NCBI RefSeq assembly: GCF_001552635.1
Contig: NZ_BCRO01000040.1
Location: 1 to 64,000 of the forward strand
Source: Actinomadura hibisca NBRC 15177
GTDB lineage: Bacteria; Actinomycetota; Actinomycetes; Streptosporangiales; Streptosporangiaceae
Length of the DNA stretch: 64,000 bases
Direction: 5' to 3'
Shown here: positions 25,251 through 34,007 of the stretch, piece after piece
Layout: each line of letters starts with the position of its first letter
How positions within the stretch are numbered: position 1 is the first letter of the stretch
Made by a program: the position numbers and the translations under genes
The notes under the pieces: model-generated
Databases searched by the model: none
Told to the model about the DNA's origin: nothing
What the model saw: only the letters and a program-made list of their open reading frames with translations

Positions 25251-26504
25251 CTAGGTCTGCCGGAAGTAGGCGTCGGCCTTCTCTCTGATCCGGGCCAGGC
25301 GCTTGGAGACCGGGCTGTGGTTGGCGTAGCCCAGCAGCTCGGCGATCTCGGTCAGTTTGGTGACGCCGCTGTGCAGCAGGACCACCACCTGCCGTTCGCG
25401 TGGGTCCAGCAGGGCCAGGAAGTCGCCGTACACCAGGCCGTCCAAGACCTCGGTCTCGGGACCTTGCACCGGGATGGTGTCAGTCAGCTCGACGAACCGC
25501 ACCGCGACCTTGGAGCGCTTGCTGTACAGCTTGCGTTCGAAGTCCTCGCGCGCGAACGACCAGTGCTCGGAGAAGTCGTCCTGCACGCGGTGCTCCCGCA
25601 CCGCCTCCAAGATGCCGCGCAGCCGGCCGTCGGCGTCGGCGTGCTCCACGGTCGCCCGCACCACCTCGGCCGCTTCGGCCTGGCCCTGCCACAGCTCGCT
25701 GCCCACCCGCGGGCTGACCGCCACCGCGCCCTCCAGGACCGAGCCGTCCTCCAACGGGACCGGCTCCTGGCCCACGGCCTCGTCCACGCGCGGGAACCCG
25801 CCGAGGATGTCCTGGATGGCGGCGGTCACCGGCGGGACCCAGTAGTCCAGGTTGTGGGCCAGCAGCCGGATCGGGTCGCTGCCGGAGAACGCCCGCAACG
25901 GCGAACCGGAGACCAGGTACCGCCACACCGTGGCCGCCCACGCCCGTGACAACCGGTGCTCGAAGTCCGTCGGCAGAAACCGGTCGACCGGCGCGGTGTG
26001 CGCCACGTAGGGCCATTGGCCGCAGCGCAGCGGCGGCAGCCCGTAGCGCTGGACCGTCGAGTGGGACAGCAGGTGGAACAGCGGGGAGTACTCGTAGTAG
26101 CGGCTGTCGGTCCGGGGCACGAACACCACGTTCACATCGCCGCGATCGGCGATCTGGCCGATGACCGGTGGCAGGTCGTCCTCGGCGAAGAACCGGCGCC
26201 GCAGCTGCGCCGCCTCCCACAGCAGATTCCACTGCGCAACGGTCACACTTAGCTGCACCTCTGCCTCATCCCGATACCGAGATAGCGGCAACGTGACGTA
26301 CTCCGGCGCGGCAGGCGCCTGCGGACGGATCACGCGGCGATACAGCATGCCCGCCGACAGGTTGGTGGCGCGCGGGTAGAGCTCGGCTGTGACGGTGTCG
26401 GGGTCGGCGTAGAAATCCTTGCGCTGGAGGACTTCGATCTCCGCGTCGGTGAGCTCGCGTTCGTCGGTCATCGGCCCGGAACCTTGGACGGTGGTGTCTG
26501 CCAT
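25251..26504 (-). CDS. Sigma-region-4-like HTH protein (417 aa)
   Basis: The C-terminal 60 residues look like sigma region 4 or a related HTH (LLDPRERQVVVLLHSGVTKL, then TEIAELLGYANHSPVSKRLA). The preceding 350 residues are unlike sigma factors: an acidic helical start (TDERELTDAEIEVLQRKDFY), then Trp- and Arg-rich sequence (AQWNLLWEAAQLRRRFF) and a poorly characterised middle. No region 2 is recognisable, so it is probably a regulator rather than a true sigma factor. ATG 26504 is chosen; ATG 26471 is an alternative. It lies on the far side of the iterons from the candidate Rep gene. Confidence 0.6.
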   Translation of the reverse strand: MADTTVQGSGPMTDERELTDAEIEVLQRKDFYADPDTVTAELYPRATNLSAGMLYRRVIRPQAPAAPEYVTLPLSRYRDEAEVQLSVTVAQWNLLWEAAQLRRRFFAEDDLPPVIGQIADRGDVNVVFVPRTDSRYYEYSPLFHLLSHSTVQRYGLPPLRCGQWPYVAHTAPVDRFLPTDFEHRLSRAWAATVWRYLVSGSPLRAFSGSDPIRLLAHNLDYWVPPVTAAIQDILGGFPRVDEAVGQEPVPLEDGSVLEGAVAVSPRVGSELWQGQAEAAEVVRATVEHADADGRLRGILEAVREHRVQDDFSEHWSFAREDFERKLYSKRSKVAVRFVELTDTIPVQGPETEVLDGLVYGDFLALLDPRERQVVVLLHSGVTKLTEIAELLGYANHSPVSKRLARIREKADAYFRQT

Positions 26505-26700
26505 ATCTACATCACGGCACAAGAGGCCGCTGTCGTTCCGCCACGCCAGAATTCACCCACATCACTCGACGGACCAGGTAATGGTGCAGGAACGCCACAG
26601 GCATCCCGCCCCAGACGAGGATCACGCCGAGGAGCCAGCCAGGGGCTCCTGCCGCCGGTCAACGGCAGCAGCCCCTCGGGCCACCTGAAGCGGCGAGGTA

Positions 26701-26766
26701 CTACTTCTTGGAGTCGACCTTCAGGTGGAGCGTGTTCACCAGCACAAACGCCACGATCGTCGTCAC
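26701..26766 (-). CDS. Possible 21-residue peptide
   Basis: A short frame from GTG 26766 encodes one hydrophobic segment and a Lys-rich end (TTIVAFVLVNTLHLKVDSKK). The ribosome site is weak. It lies in the 310-base gap between the sigma-like gene and the recombinase. It is listed because similar lysine-terminated tiny frames recur in this window; it may be spurious. Confidence 0.25.
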   Translation of the reverse strand: MTTIVAFVLVNTLHLKVDSKK

Positions 26767-26813
26767 TATGACCGCTCTCGGCCGGCAGGCTCACCACCGC
26801 AGCTTCCTGATCG

Positions 26814-27731
26814 TCACCCGCCGAACGCCGCTGAAGCTTCAACTACGTCCCGGCCCGCAGCGGGGTCGGCGGCTCGGCTGGTGGTCTGGTCGTGGTCGCG
26901 CAGCATCCGCATCACGGTGGCCGGTGAGGGGTGGCGGCCCTTCTTTTTGCCGGTGGTGATGACCAGGCGGGCGGCGATGTCGCGCAGGCTCATGCCCTGG
27001 TCACGCAGGTGCAGGGCCATGCCGAGCATGGCGGGGTCGGCGACGGTGGCGCCGCCGATGGTCTTGCCGCGGGCGCGGGCCGATTCCTGACCTTCCAGGG
27101 TGCGGTCGCGGATGTACTCGCGCTCCATCCCCGACAGCGCGGCCAGCACGGTGAACACCACCCCGCCCGGGTCGTGCGATCCCTGCAGTTCGCCGGTGAG
27201 GAACTCCAGGGCGATGCCGTCGGCGCGCAACTGCTCGGCCAGCGCGGCCAGCTCGATGCCGCGGCCCAGCCGCTTGTGCTCGTGCACCACCAGCATCACC
27301 GCCACCCCGGCCGCGCGCATCTCCCGCGCCAGCGCGATCGCCTTGTCCAGTTCGGGGCGGACGGTGGCGCGGGTGGAGATCTTCTCGGCGAACACCCGCC
27401 CCACCCCGGCGGCGGCCAATGAGTCGAGCTGGGTGTCCAGGGACTGGCGGAGCGTGGAGGCGCGCGCGTACCCGATCCGCACCCGCCCGGCCGGCTCGGC
27501 CCCGGTAGCGGCCGGGCGCGGCAGCTCGGTCCACACCGACCCGGGCTTGCGCACCGCCGGGGTCGGCACGTGCAGCCTTTTCGCCAGCGCGGGCACCAGG
27601 CGGAAGCGCGCGGTGTGGTAGTTGACCGCGACCACGCCCTTGGCGGTGCGGCACGGCGACCCGGCCGGTGCCGCGCACGTCGACATCGGGCAGTCCTGGG
27701 CCTCCACGGCCCGGAAGTCGTCCTTGCTCAC
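26814..27731 (-). CDS. Serine recombinase (resolvase) with N-terminal zinc motif (305 aa)
   Basis: Residues about 14-45 hold a CP-x-x-x-C...C element (CPMSTCAAPAGSPCRTAKG), the zinc motif also seen in the small protein at 45608. A resolvase catalytic domain follows, with the nucleophile in GYARASTLRQSLDTQ, then AVMLVVHEHKRLGRGIELAA and the E-helix (SGMEREYIRDRTLEGQESAR), and a C-terminal HTH (MSLRDIAARLV, PSPATVMRML). It should resolve multimers or cointegrates or invert DNA. The GTG at 27731 lies next to a res-like inverted-repeat array, as resolvase genes usually do. Length exceeds a minimal resolvase because of the N-terminal extension. Confidence 0.85.
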   Translation of the reverse strand: MSKDDFRAVEAQDCPMSTCAAPAGSPCRTAKGVVAVNYHTARFRLVPALAKRLHVPTPAVRKPGSVWTELPRPAATGAEPAGRVRIGYARASTLRQSLDTQLDSLAAAGVGRVFAEKISTRATVRPELDKAIALAREMRAAGVAVMLVVHEHKRLGRGIELAALAEQLRADGIALEFLTGELQGSHDPGGVVFTVLAALSGMEREYIRDRTLEGQESARARGKTIGGATVADPAMLGMALHLRDQGMSLRDIAARLVITTGKKKGRHPSPATVMRMLRDHDQTTSRAADPAAGRDVVEASAAFGG

Positions 27732-27737
27732 CCCACC

Positions 27738-27865
27738 ACTGTTTCATAGGTGTGTTTCACGAGTCCAGATGTTTGAAACGACCTATGAAACAGTTTCTGG
27801 TGGAGAACGCCCTAGATCGCGGCCGGAGGCCGGACTGTTTCATAGGTGGTCACCTATGAAACAAT
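27738..27865. promoter_or_regulatory. Inverted-repeat array, probable res site or operator of the recombinase
   Basis: The 11-mer TGTTTCATAGG and its complement occur four times. ACTGTTTCATAGGT (27738-27751) faces ACCTATGAAACAGT (27781-27794) with 29 bases between and an inner GTTTCA/TGAAAC pair. A compact palindrome TGTTTCATAGGTG-GT-CACCTATGAAACA spans 27836-27863. Spacing of one wide and one tight dimer site is like a resolvase res site. The array begins seven bases from the recombinase start, so it also covers its promoter. The remainder of the gap to 27953 has no gene. Confidence 0.65.
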
Positions 27866-27952
27866 CCGCCCATGTGGGCGGCGAGCGGCACCACAAGGGC
27901 GATGCGCCGGATCCGAACCACCAGGACGCCGTAATCTAGATGTCCGCGTGAC

Positions 27953-30601
27953 TCATTCGCCCTTTTCGGCCGCCTTGCGCCAGTACGCCAAGTTGGTGCG
28001 GGTGGTCAGGATGCGGGGGTGGTCGGGACCCAGCACGCGCAGCTGATCGGTCAGCAGTTCTTCGAAGGCGGCCGCAGCACCTGTGAGATCCCCGGCCTGG
28101 CCCCGACATGCGGCCAGGTTGTTGCGGGTGGTCAGGGTGTCAGGATGGTCGGGACCTAGCACGCGTAACTGGTCGGTCAGCAGTTCTTCGAAGGCGGCTG
28201 CGGTCCCGGCGGGATTCCCGGCCCAGCCCCGCCACACGGCCAGGTTATTGCGGGTGTTCAAGGTCTGGGGATGGTCGGGGCCCAACACGCGCAGCCGATC
28301 GACCAGGAGTTCTTCGAAGGCGGCTGCGGCGCCAGCGGGATCCCCGGCCTCGCCCCGCCACATGGCCAGGTTGCTGCGGGTGTTCAGGGTGTTGGGGTGG
28401 TTAGGGCCCAGCACACGCAGGACCTCGGCAAGGAGTTCTTCAAAGGCGGCCGTGGCCCCCGCGGCGTCCCCAGCTTCGCCCCGCCACATGGCCAGGTTGT
28501 TGCGGATGTTCAGGGTGTCAGGATGGTCGGGACCTAGCACGCGCAGGGTCTCGGTCAAGTGTTCTTCGAAGGCGGCTGCGGCTCCCGCGGCGTCCCCAGC
28601 CTGGCCCCGCCACATGGCCAGGTTGCTGCGGGTGTTCAGGGTGTTGGGGTGGTTAGGGCCCAGCACACGCAGGACCTCGGCAAGGAGTTCTTCGAAGGCG
28701 GCTGCGGCTCCCGCGGCGTTCCCGGCCTCGCCCCGCCACGAGGCCAGGTTGTTGCGGGTGGTCAGAGTATCGGGGTGGTCGGGACCCAGCACCCGTAGCT
28801 GGTCGGTCAGCAGTTCTTGGAATGCGGCTGCGGCACCGGCGGGATCCCCGGCACGGCCCCGACACGAAGCCAGGTTGTTGCGGGTGGCCAGGGTCTGGGG
28901 GTGGTCGGGGCCAAGTTGTTGCTGGCAGGTGGCGTGCAGGCTGGTGTAGGCGGTGATGGCCGCAATGGGCTGCCCGCTCTCGCCCAAGCTGGTGGCGGCG
29001 CGGAACAGCACGAGGTGGGCGCGGTCCTCGGCGGTGAACAGAGTGGTGCCGGCGGTCTGCTGCAGGGCGGTGGTGTTGGCGCGCAGGATCTGGCCGAGTT
29101 CGTCGCGTTCGATCGGGGGCCAGGTCTCCAGCAGGGCGTCGGCGGCGCTCTGGCCGAGCTCGGCGAACAGGGCTGAGCCGTGGTCGGGCTTGGATTGGAG
29201 GTTCTCGCGGGTGGCGCGCTGGATGAGCTGGTGGATGCGGACCTGGCGGTGGGCGGCGTCACGGTCATAGTTGATCAAGCTGTAGCGGTGCAGCAGCCGC
29301 AGCCCCTGGTCGATGACCTGATCGGCTAGGTCATCTGATTCGAGCAGATAGGAGGCGATGTAGTCGCGAGCAGTGGTGCTGGTGAACACCGCGGTGGGGA
29401 TGCCGTTGGGGTCCAGGACGCTGGCCAGCTGGATCAGTGGCCGGACCAGCCCTTGTGGGCGGTCTTGGTCAGCGCGGTCGATGGAGATCTCCCACACCGC
29501 CGAGACGATCCGCTGGTCCTCGGCCAGGTCGCCCGCTTCGGGGACGGTGTCGGCCAGCAGCTTGCCGGCCAGCAACCGGCGGTAGTGGGCGCAGTCGATG
29601 TCCTGCTGGACCATGTAGGCCGCAGCTTGGGCCAGCGCCAACGGCAGATGCCCCAACTCTCTGATCAACGCGGCACGCTGGTCGGGGTCGGCGGCTAGAT
29701 CGCCCAGCCGGTCCCGCAGATAGGCATCGGCCTCCTGGTCGGTGAACAGGTCGACCTCCACAACGCGGGGGCGCAGACCGGGCGGGGCCAGGTCGCGACG
29801 GCGAGTGGTCACCACGGTGGTGCCCGCAGGGAAGGCCGGTGGCCACAGCCCCCGCAGGTCGCCGTGGGCCTGGACATCGTCCAGCACCAGCAGCCAGCGC
29901 TGATCGGTGGTGGCGGCCCAGTCCAAGAACGCCCGGGCGGCGTGGTCGGCGTCGTCGCGGTCGGCCAGGCCCAGGCGGACGGCGGCGTTGGCGTAGGCGT
30001 CCACCACCCCGGCCCGGCTGGCCGCGATCACCCACACCACCACCTGCACGCCCCGGTCGCGGGCGGTGCGGGCGTAGGCGGCGGCCAGCTGGGTCTTGCC
30101 GATCCCACCCGTCCCGGTCAGCACCTGGCACACCACCACCGTCCCCGAGCCTTGCGCCTGCCGGTCCAACCGGTCGGCAACCGCGCGGCGCTGGAAACTG
30201 TCGGCCTCGGGAGGGATCTGCCCCACCTGCACCAGCGGCGCAGGCTGCCACGCGGGGGCGGGCGGGTGCGGCACGGGCGGGCGGCCGCCGACGTCAAGTT
30301 CGGCGCGCGCCTTGGTCCAGGTGTCGCGCCACCAGACCGGCGGCGGGATGAGGGTGCCGGGATTCTTCTGCTGGGCCAGGGGCCGCAGGCACTCCTCCAC
30401 CAGCCAGTGCACGGTGTCCAGGCTGGCCGGAACCCGCCGGCCGCGACGCCACTCGCTGAAGGAGCTCTTGTTAAACCGCACCGCCGGGCGGCGCCGGGCC
30501 GCCCGGACCTGTATGGCCTCCCCGGTCGGCGCCCCCGCCGCCTGGTGCAGCTCCCGCAGCCGCTGGGCGAAGACCTCGACCGCACTCACCGGATCTGTCA
30601 C
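27953..30601 (-). CDS. HTH-NB-ARC-TPR STAND NTPase (882 aa)
   Basis: Residues about 1-75 look like an XRE-type HTH (VEVFAQRLRELHQAAGAPTG, SSFSEWRRGRRVPASLDTVH). The NB-ARC module follows: P-loop TGTGGIGKTQ near residue 165, Walker B RWLLVLDDVQ near 240, GHLPLALAQAAAYM near 340. The C-terminal third is seven nearly identical 42-residue TPR units plus a partial eighth. GTG 30601 has GGGGAGG upstream. These proteins are signalling switches in regulation or defence. Near-perfect repeats suggest recent unit amplification and a variable ligand surface. Divergent from a 41-residue membrane protein gene. Confidence 0.9.
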   Translation of the reverse strand: MTDPVSAVEVFAQRLRELHQAAGAPTGEAIQVRAARRRPAVRFNKSSFSEWRRGRRVPASLDTVHWLVEECLRPLAQQKNPGTLIPPPVWWRDTWTKARAELDVGGRPPVPHPPAPAWQPAPLVQVGQIPPEADSFQRRAVADRLDRQAQGSGTVVVCQVLTGTGGIGKTQLAAAYARTARDRGVQVVVWVIAASRAGVVDAYANAAVRLGLADRDDADHAARAFLDWAATTDQRWLLVLDDVQAHGDLRGLWPPAFPAGTTVVTTRRRDLAPPGLRPRVVEVDLFTDQEADAYLRDRLGDLAADPDQRAALIRELGHLPLALAQAAAYMVQQDIDCAHYRRLLAGKLLADTVPEAGDLAEDQRIVSAVWEISIDRADQDRPQGLVRPLIQLASVLDPNGIPTAVFTSTTARDYIASYLLESDDLADQVIDQGLRLLHRYSLINYDRDAAHRQVRIHQLIQRATRENLQSKPDHGSALFAELGQSAADALLETWPPIERDELGQILRANTTALQQTAGTTLFTAEDRAHLVLFRAATSLGESGQPIAAITAYTSLHATCQQQLGPDHPQTLATRNNLASCRGRAGDPAGAAAAFQELLTDQLRVLGPDHPDTLTTRNNLASWRGEAGNAAGAAAAFEELLAEVLRVLGPNHPNTLNTRSNLAMWRGQAGDAAGAAAAFEEHLTETLRVLGPDHPDTLNIRNNLAMWRGEAGDAAGATAAFEELLAEVLRVLGPNHPNTLNTRSNLAMWRGEAGDPAGAAAAFEELLVDRLRVLGPDHPQTLNTRNNLAVWRGWAGNPAGTAAAFEELLTDQLRVLGPDHPDTLTTRNNLAACRGQAGDLTGAAAAFEELLTDQLRVLGPDHPRILTTRTNLAYWRKAAEKGE
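27956..28915 (-). repeat. 126-bp tandem repeats encoding TPR units
   Basis: Seven full 126-bp units and a partial one encode LGPDHPxTLxTRNNLAxWRG followed by AGDxAGAAAAFEELL. Conservation is high at the DNA level, including synonymous positions (for example the same AAGGCGGCTGCGGC string in several units). That indicates recent duplication or gene conversion rather than selection on protein alone. Copy number is a whole number of codons, so expansion keeps the frame. Confidence 0.85.
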
Positions 30602-30834
30602 CGCACCCTCCCCACCATGGACTCCCCGAAGTGACGCCCGGGTCTGGGCTGCCAGCGGCCGTGAACCGGAGGCGATCGGATCTGATCGCCAACCCTTCAC
30701 AAAACCCGACCAAGCCAGGTCACCACGGTCCTACACCCGACGGGCCCGCGCCAGAAAACCCTTCAAACAGGCGCAATCAAGTCACCGCCCCAGCTCTCAG
30801 AGGGCCCGGGACCACCCGACGAAGGAGATCGCCC

Positions 30835-30960
30835 ATGCCCGCCCCGTCACTTCGCACCCGGCTCAGCCGCATCGCACTGACCGCGTTCGTGCGCGGCACC
30901 GCCACCGCCGCCGGCGCCGCCCTGGTCAGCCTGACCACCTGGTGGATCACTCACCACTAA
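30835..30960 (+). CDS. 41-residue membrane protein
   Basis: ATG 30835 is preceded by GAAGGAGA. The peptide has a basic amphipathic start (SLRTRLSRIALTAFVRG) and a hydrophobic segment (ATAAGAALVSLTTWWITHH). It is divergent from the HTH-NB-ARC gene, across a 233-base spacer that should carry both promoters. A hairpin follows 15 bases after the stop. Together with the 43-residue protein at 23727 it suggests that STAND genes here tend to have a tiny membrane partner. Confidence 0.7.
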   Translation: MPAPSLRTRLSRIALTAFVRGTATAAGAALVSLTTWWITHH

Positions 30961-30974
30961 CCCCCCCACGACCC

Positions 30975-31006
30975 AGGTGGCCCACCCCGCCAGGCGTGGG
31001 CCACCT
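30975..31006. terminator. 11-bp hairpin after the 41-residue gene
   Basis: AGGTGGCCCAC and GTGGGCCACCT pair exactly around a 10-base loop, directly after the small gene. Probably its transcription terminator. Confidence 0.6.
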
Positions 31007-31108
31007 TCCACCTCCACAGCGACGGCAACCGCAACCCTGATCTATCGTCCTCCCACCACCCCGACCGTCCAGCGTCCCGACCAGCTCCACGCGCCAAGCA
31101 CCAGCGCG

Positions 31109-31171
31109 CCTTCAACAAACGGTCAGCCCGAGCAGACGACGCCCCCACGTTGTTGAAGGAGTTGTTGAAGG
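31109..31171. repeat. Three copies of TTGTTGAAGG
   Basis: One inverted copy (31109-31118) faces two direct copies (31150-31159 and 31162-31171) spaced 12 bases apart. They lie in a gene-free gap of about 280 bases. The arrangement could be an operator or a small replication or partition site. Nothing else is seen there. Confidence 0.4.
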
Positions 31172-31284
31172 CATCCACCAGACATGCAGCGACCAAGGAC
31201 GTTGACCTGCAAGAAACGATGGTTTTTTGACGAGTCATCGCATCAGGCAGGCGGTGATCATCCCTGTGTTCTGGCCACGCCGTT

Positions 31285-31312
31285 GCCGGGCCCCGGCGTC
31301 CCGGGGCCCGGC
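31285..31312. terminator. 12-bp GC hairpin
   Basis: GCCGGGCCCCGG and CCGGGGCCCGGC pair exactly around a 4-base loop. It lies nine bases past the stop of the minus-strand membrane protein gene that ends at 31321 and is probably its terminator. Confidence 0.65.
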
Positions 31313-31320
31313 TGGCAGGT

Positions 31321-31578
31321 TCAGTTGCGCGGCTTGCGGGACGACAGCCAGCCGGTGATGGCTGCCGCAGCCAGCGTTGAGAACACCGGCAGGATCAGCT
31401 GTGCCTGCTCACGAGGAACCCAGAAGGCGACGGTGATAACGACGCCGACCACGAGGACCCCGACAAGGAACGCGGTCCCAAGGCGCTTCACGCGCTTCGA
31501 GAGGGGATGATGGCGGTGGGGGGACGGTCTTCCAAACAAGGATGATCCCTCTCTGTTGTCGGCGCCGGCCTCCCGCAT
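31321..31578 (-). CDS. Small membrane protein (85 aa)
   Basis: After a polar, His/Arg-rich N-terminus there are two hydrophobic segments (LGTAFLVGVLVVGVVITVAF and ILPVFSTLAAAAITGWL) and a basic end (SSRKPRN). I start at ATG 31578; a longer frame reaches 31674. The start codon lies inside the loop of a 12-bp inverted repeat (31562-31573 with 31597-31608, GCGCCGGCCTCC), which could hide the ribosome site in the mRNA. Family unknown. Confidence 0.55.
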   Translation of the reverse strand: MREAGADNREGSSLFGRPSPHRHHPLSKRVKRLGTAFLVGVLVVGVVITVAFWVPREQAQLILPVFSTLAAAAITGWLSSRKPRN

Positions 31579-31832
31579 GGGCGACCAAACCGTCAGGAGG
31601 CCGGCGCTGCACGATCCGCCTCGAAGCACCTCCGAGGCGGGCTTGACAACAGCCTCTCCCAACCCCCAGACCACTTGTCGAGCAGGGAATTCCTCGGGGC
31701 ACCACAGGTCATGGTGTGACCTGCGTGGTTGTGGTCAGCCGGTCTGTGTTTTCCCGTGTTGATGCGTGCCCAGAGTGGTTCTCGCTAGTATCGGCGTGCT
31801 TACCAGGACAGATGTGAGGGATTCTTAGCCGG

Positions 31833-32363
31833 ATGCCCAAGCTGTTGCGAATACCGGACACCACCGCCCTGCCTGCGGGGCCAACCCGTGACTTCGTCGA
31901 GCTTCTGTTCGACTATCACCAGATAGCGCGTCATCCCACGTTGGAAGCTATCTGCGAGCAGATCAACGAGATCCCCGAGGAGGAGCGGCTGGGAACCGCG
32001 AGCCGGGAGACGGTTCGTCGGATGTTCCACGGACATGTGCCCCGCCACTGGCAGACCGTCGAGGTGGTCTTCGACGCCCTCTGCCAGCTCGCAGGCGTCG
32101 ACCCGGACCGGAAGGTGAGGTACTGGGACCATCGGGATGACGAGCGCGTAGAGGCCGACCGGCGCAGCCAGATGCAGGAAGTTTGGAGCGCGGCCCTCTA
32201 CGGCCGCCCAGTCGACAAGCCTCTGTTCCGTGGCATCAACTTCGACTACGAGGAACCCGAACCGGAACCGGTGGGCAGTAGCAGCCGTTTTCCTGCCATC
32301 GACCCTTGGGCCACAGGCGGCAACAGCCGCGGGGGCAGTTACAACGACGACCCACCGTTCTGA
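31833..32363 (+). CDS. Probable XRE-like DNA-binding protein (176 aa)
   Basis: The N-terminal 90 residues are helical with an HTH-like pattern (HPTLEAICEQINEIPEEERL, TASRETVRRMFHGHVPRHWQ, VEVVFDALCQLAGVD). This pattern is common in small actinomycete regulators tied to NB-ARC or TPR genes. The C-terminal third is acidic and Gly/Ser/Pro-rich and probably disordered. GAGGGA lies about 17 bases before ATG 31833. The next 260 bases (to 32624) contain no supported gene apart from a short hairpin near 32533. Confidence 0.6.
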   Translation: MPKLLRIPDTTALPAGPTRDFVELLFDYHQIARHPTLEAICEQINEIPEEERLGTASRETVRRMFHGHVPRHWQTVEVVFDALCQLAGVDPDRKVRYWDHRDDERVEADRRSQMQEVWSAALYGRPVDKPLFRGINFDYEEPEPEPVGSSSRFPAIDPWATGGNSRGGSYNDDPPF

Positions 32364-32624
32364 ACGGCCTCACCGCAGCCTTCGTAGGACCGCCCGCAAC
32401 AGCCTGGCAGCAGAGCTGCGCAGCTTACGGGGGGAACAGCGTCTCGGCACGGGTTCTGCAACATCCCCGCTTGCGCCAACAGAGCGTTGTTGAACGCAAG
32501 ACTCCGTGACGCAAAACCGATCGTTAACGGGCGCTCGCCTAGGTGAGCGATGCGTGGCCCCCAGGCGCTGCGACGGCGCCGAAACCCAGCGGGGCACGCT
32601 CGGGCGGACGCGTGTAGGTGGCTG

Positions 32625-33474
32625 CTACCGGTCGTCTCTAGGAGCGGGGGCGGACTGGTTGACGACCACGATGCGCGGACGGCGGAACGCTCCACGGAAC
32701 GCCGCGACCGACAGCAAGCTCCAGGCGACCACCGCCACCCCGGCCGCGGTCGCGCGGGAGGCCTGCGGGACGGTGCCGGCCCACACCATCGCCACCGTCA
32801 GCGCGCCGGTCAACGTCCAGCCCACCCGCGCGCCCCACGACCCCAGCATCGACCACACCAGCAGCACCACCTGCGCTGCCAGCCACGCCCCGGCCAGCGC
32901 GTCGGCCGACATCGCCAGCCCAGCCGAGTGCCCGGTCAGGTAGTGCTCGACGGGCCGGTAGATGGTCTGCGGAACGCCCACGGTCACCAGGCCCTCCACC
33001 GCGCCCTTGCCGAGTTCGGCCACGCCGCCCAGCAGAGCCACCACCAGCGCGACGACAAACGTGACCGCCGACAGCACCACCGACAGCGTCACGACCGCGA
33101 CCACCGAGATCTCCCACCAGGCCCGGCCGCCGTCCGCGTACAACTCGACCAGCCCTGCGAACCCGTCCTCGCCGTACACCTGGCGGTGCTGGCGCACCGA
33201 CTCGCGCACCTGCCCGCCCCACGGCCCCTCGCGCGTCCGCCCACGCCCACCGGCGGTCACGGTCACGGTCCTGACGTGCACGATCCTCGGCGGCTTCCGC
33301 CTCGAACCGGCGCCGCCGCTCGGCGCCCTCTGACGTCTCCGGCCGCTCCTGCGCGCTGCCAGCCTCTTCGCTGCCGTCAGCGTCTTCGGCGTCGTGGTCG
33401 CGGTGGGCGAACAGGTGGCGGGGGCGTAGTGGGGTGACCGGCTCGTCGGCCGGGGGTTCGTCTCGCTCGTCCAT
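32625..33474 (-). pseudogene. Membrane protein with charged N-terminus, one apparent frameshift
   Basis: From ATG 33474 the frame encodes a charged cytoplasmic domain (MDERDEPPADEPVTPLRP, then RRRRFEAEAAEDRARQDRDR). It should pass into RESVRQHRQVYGEDGFAGLV and four or five membrane helices (VVAVVTLSVVLSAVTFVVAL, AWLAAQVVLLVWSMLGSWGA), but those lie in another frame after about 33230, in a G-rich run. Either one base is wrong or the gene is broken. A separate start at a downstream GTG could still make the membrane part. Resembles membrane proteins of actinomycete plasmids; function unknown. Confidence 0.55.
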
Positions 33475-33634
33475 GCCCGCACCGTAAACGCCGACCATGA
33501 CAGATCCCCAGCCGCAATGCGCCCCTCAACCCCTTGATGACCAGCACAGATAACCCGCTCCACCGCCGGTTGAGGCGCCTTAGAAAAAGCCCTGGCCGCT
33601 GGTGGCCGCCCTGTCCTCCCAGCGCGTCCCGAGA

Positions 33635-33997
33635 TCATGGGATTCCGGGACGGCCGGACGGCGCAGCGGGGGCGCTCCAGGGCAGGGCCAGGCCGTCGTC
33701 GTCGCGGCGCGGCACCACGTGCAGGTGCAGGTGGGACACGGTCTGCGTCGCGGCCGCGCCCCGGGAGGTGATGACGTTCACCGCCGGGTACTCGGCGGCC
33801 AGGACGGCGGCCCGCGCCATCACCGCCGCCGAGACCGCCGGGTCAGCGGCGACGTCGGGCACGTGAACGCGCGGCAGCACCAACACGTGCCCGGCCGTCA
33901 CCGGCCCCAGCGGCACGATCGCCAGCACCTGGCCCCAGTCGGCGACGATCGCCGCCGGGGCCTCCCCGGCGGCGATCGCGCAGAACACGCAGAACAT
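33635..33997 (-). CDS. HIT-family hydrolase/transferase (120 aa)
   Basis: The N-terminal CVFCAIAAGEAPAAIV is typical of HIT proteins with a CxxC, and the histidine triad HLHLHVVPRRD is complete near residue 92. Such proteins cleave or transfer nucleoside monophosphates from AMP-type adducts. Length is normal. It follows the upstream unknown gene by ten bases and is probably cotranscribed. A truncated copy of its N-terminus lies just upstream at 34458. Confidence 0.85.
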   Translation of the reverse strand: MFCVFCAIAAGEAPAAIVADWGQVLAIVPLGPVTAGHVLVLPRVHVPDVAADPAVSAAVMARAAVLAAEYPAVNVITSRGAAATQTVSHLHLHVVPRRDDDGLALPWSAPAAPSGRPGIP

Positions 33998-34007
33998 CGA
34001 CGACTAC

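Noticed and set aside
27956..28915. Regular repeats resembling a CRISPR array
   Set aside because: The unit is 126 bp with no short repeat-spacer alternation and encodes TPR units in the NB-ARC gene.
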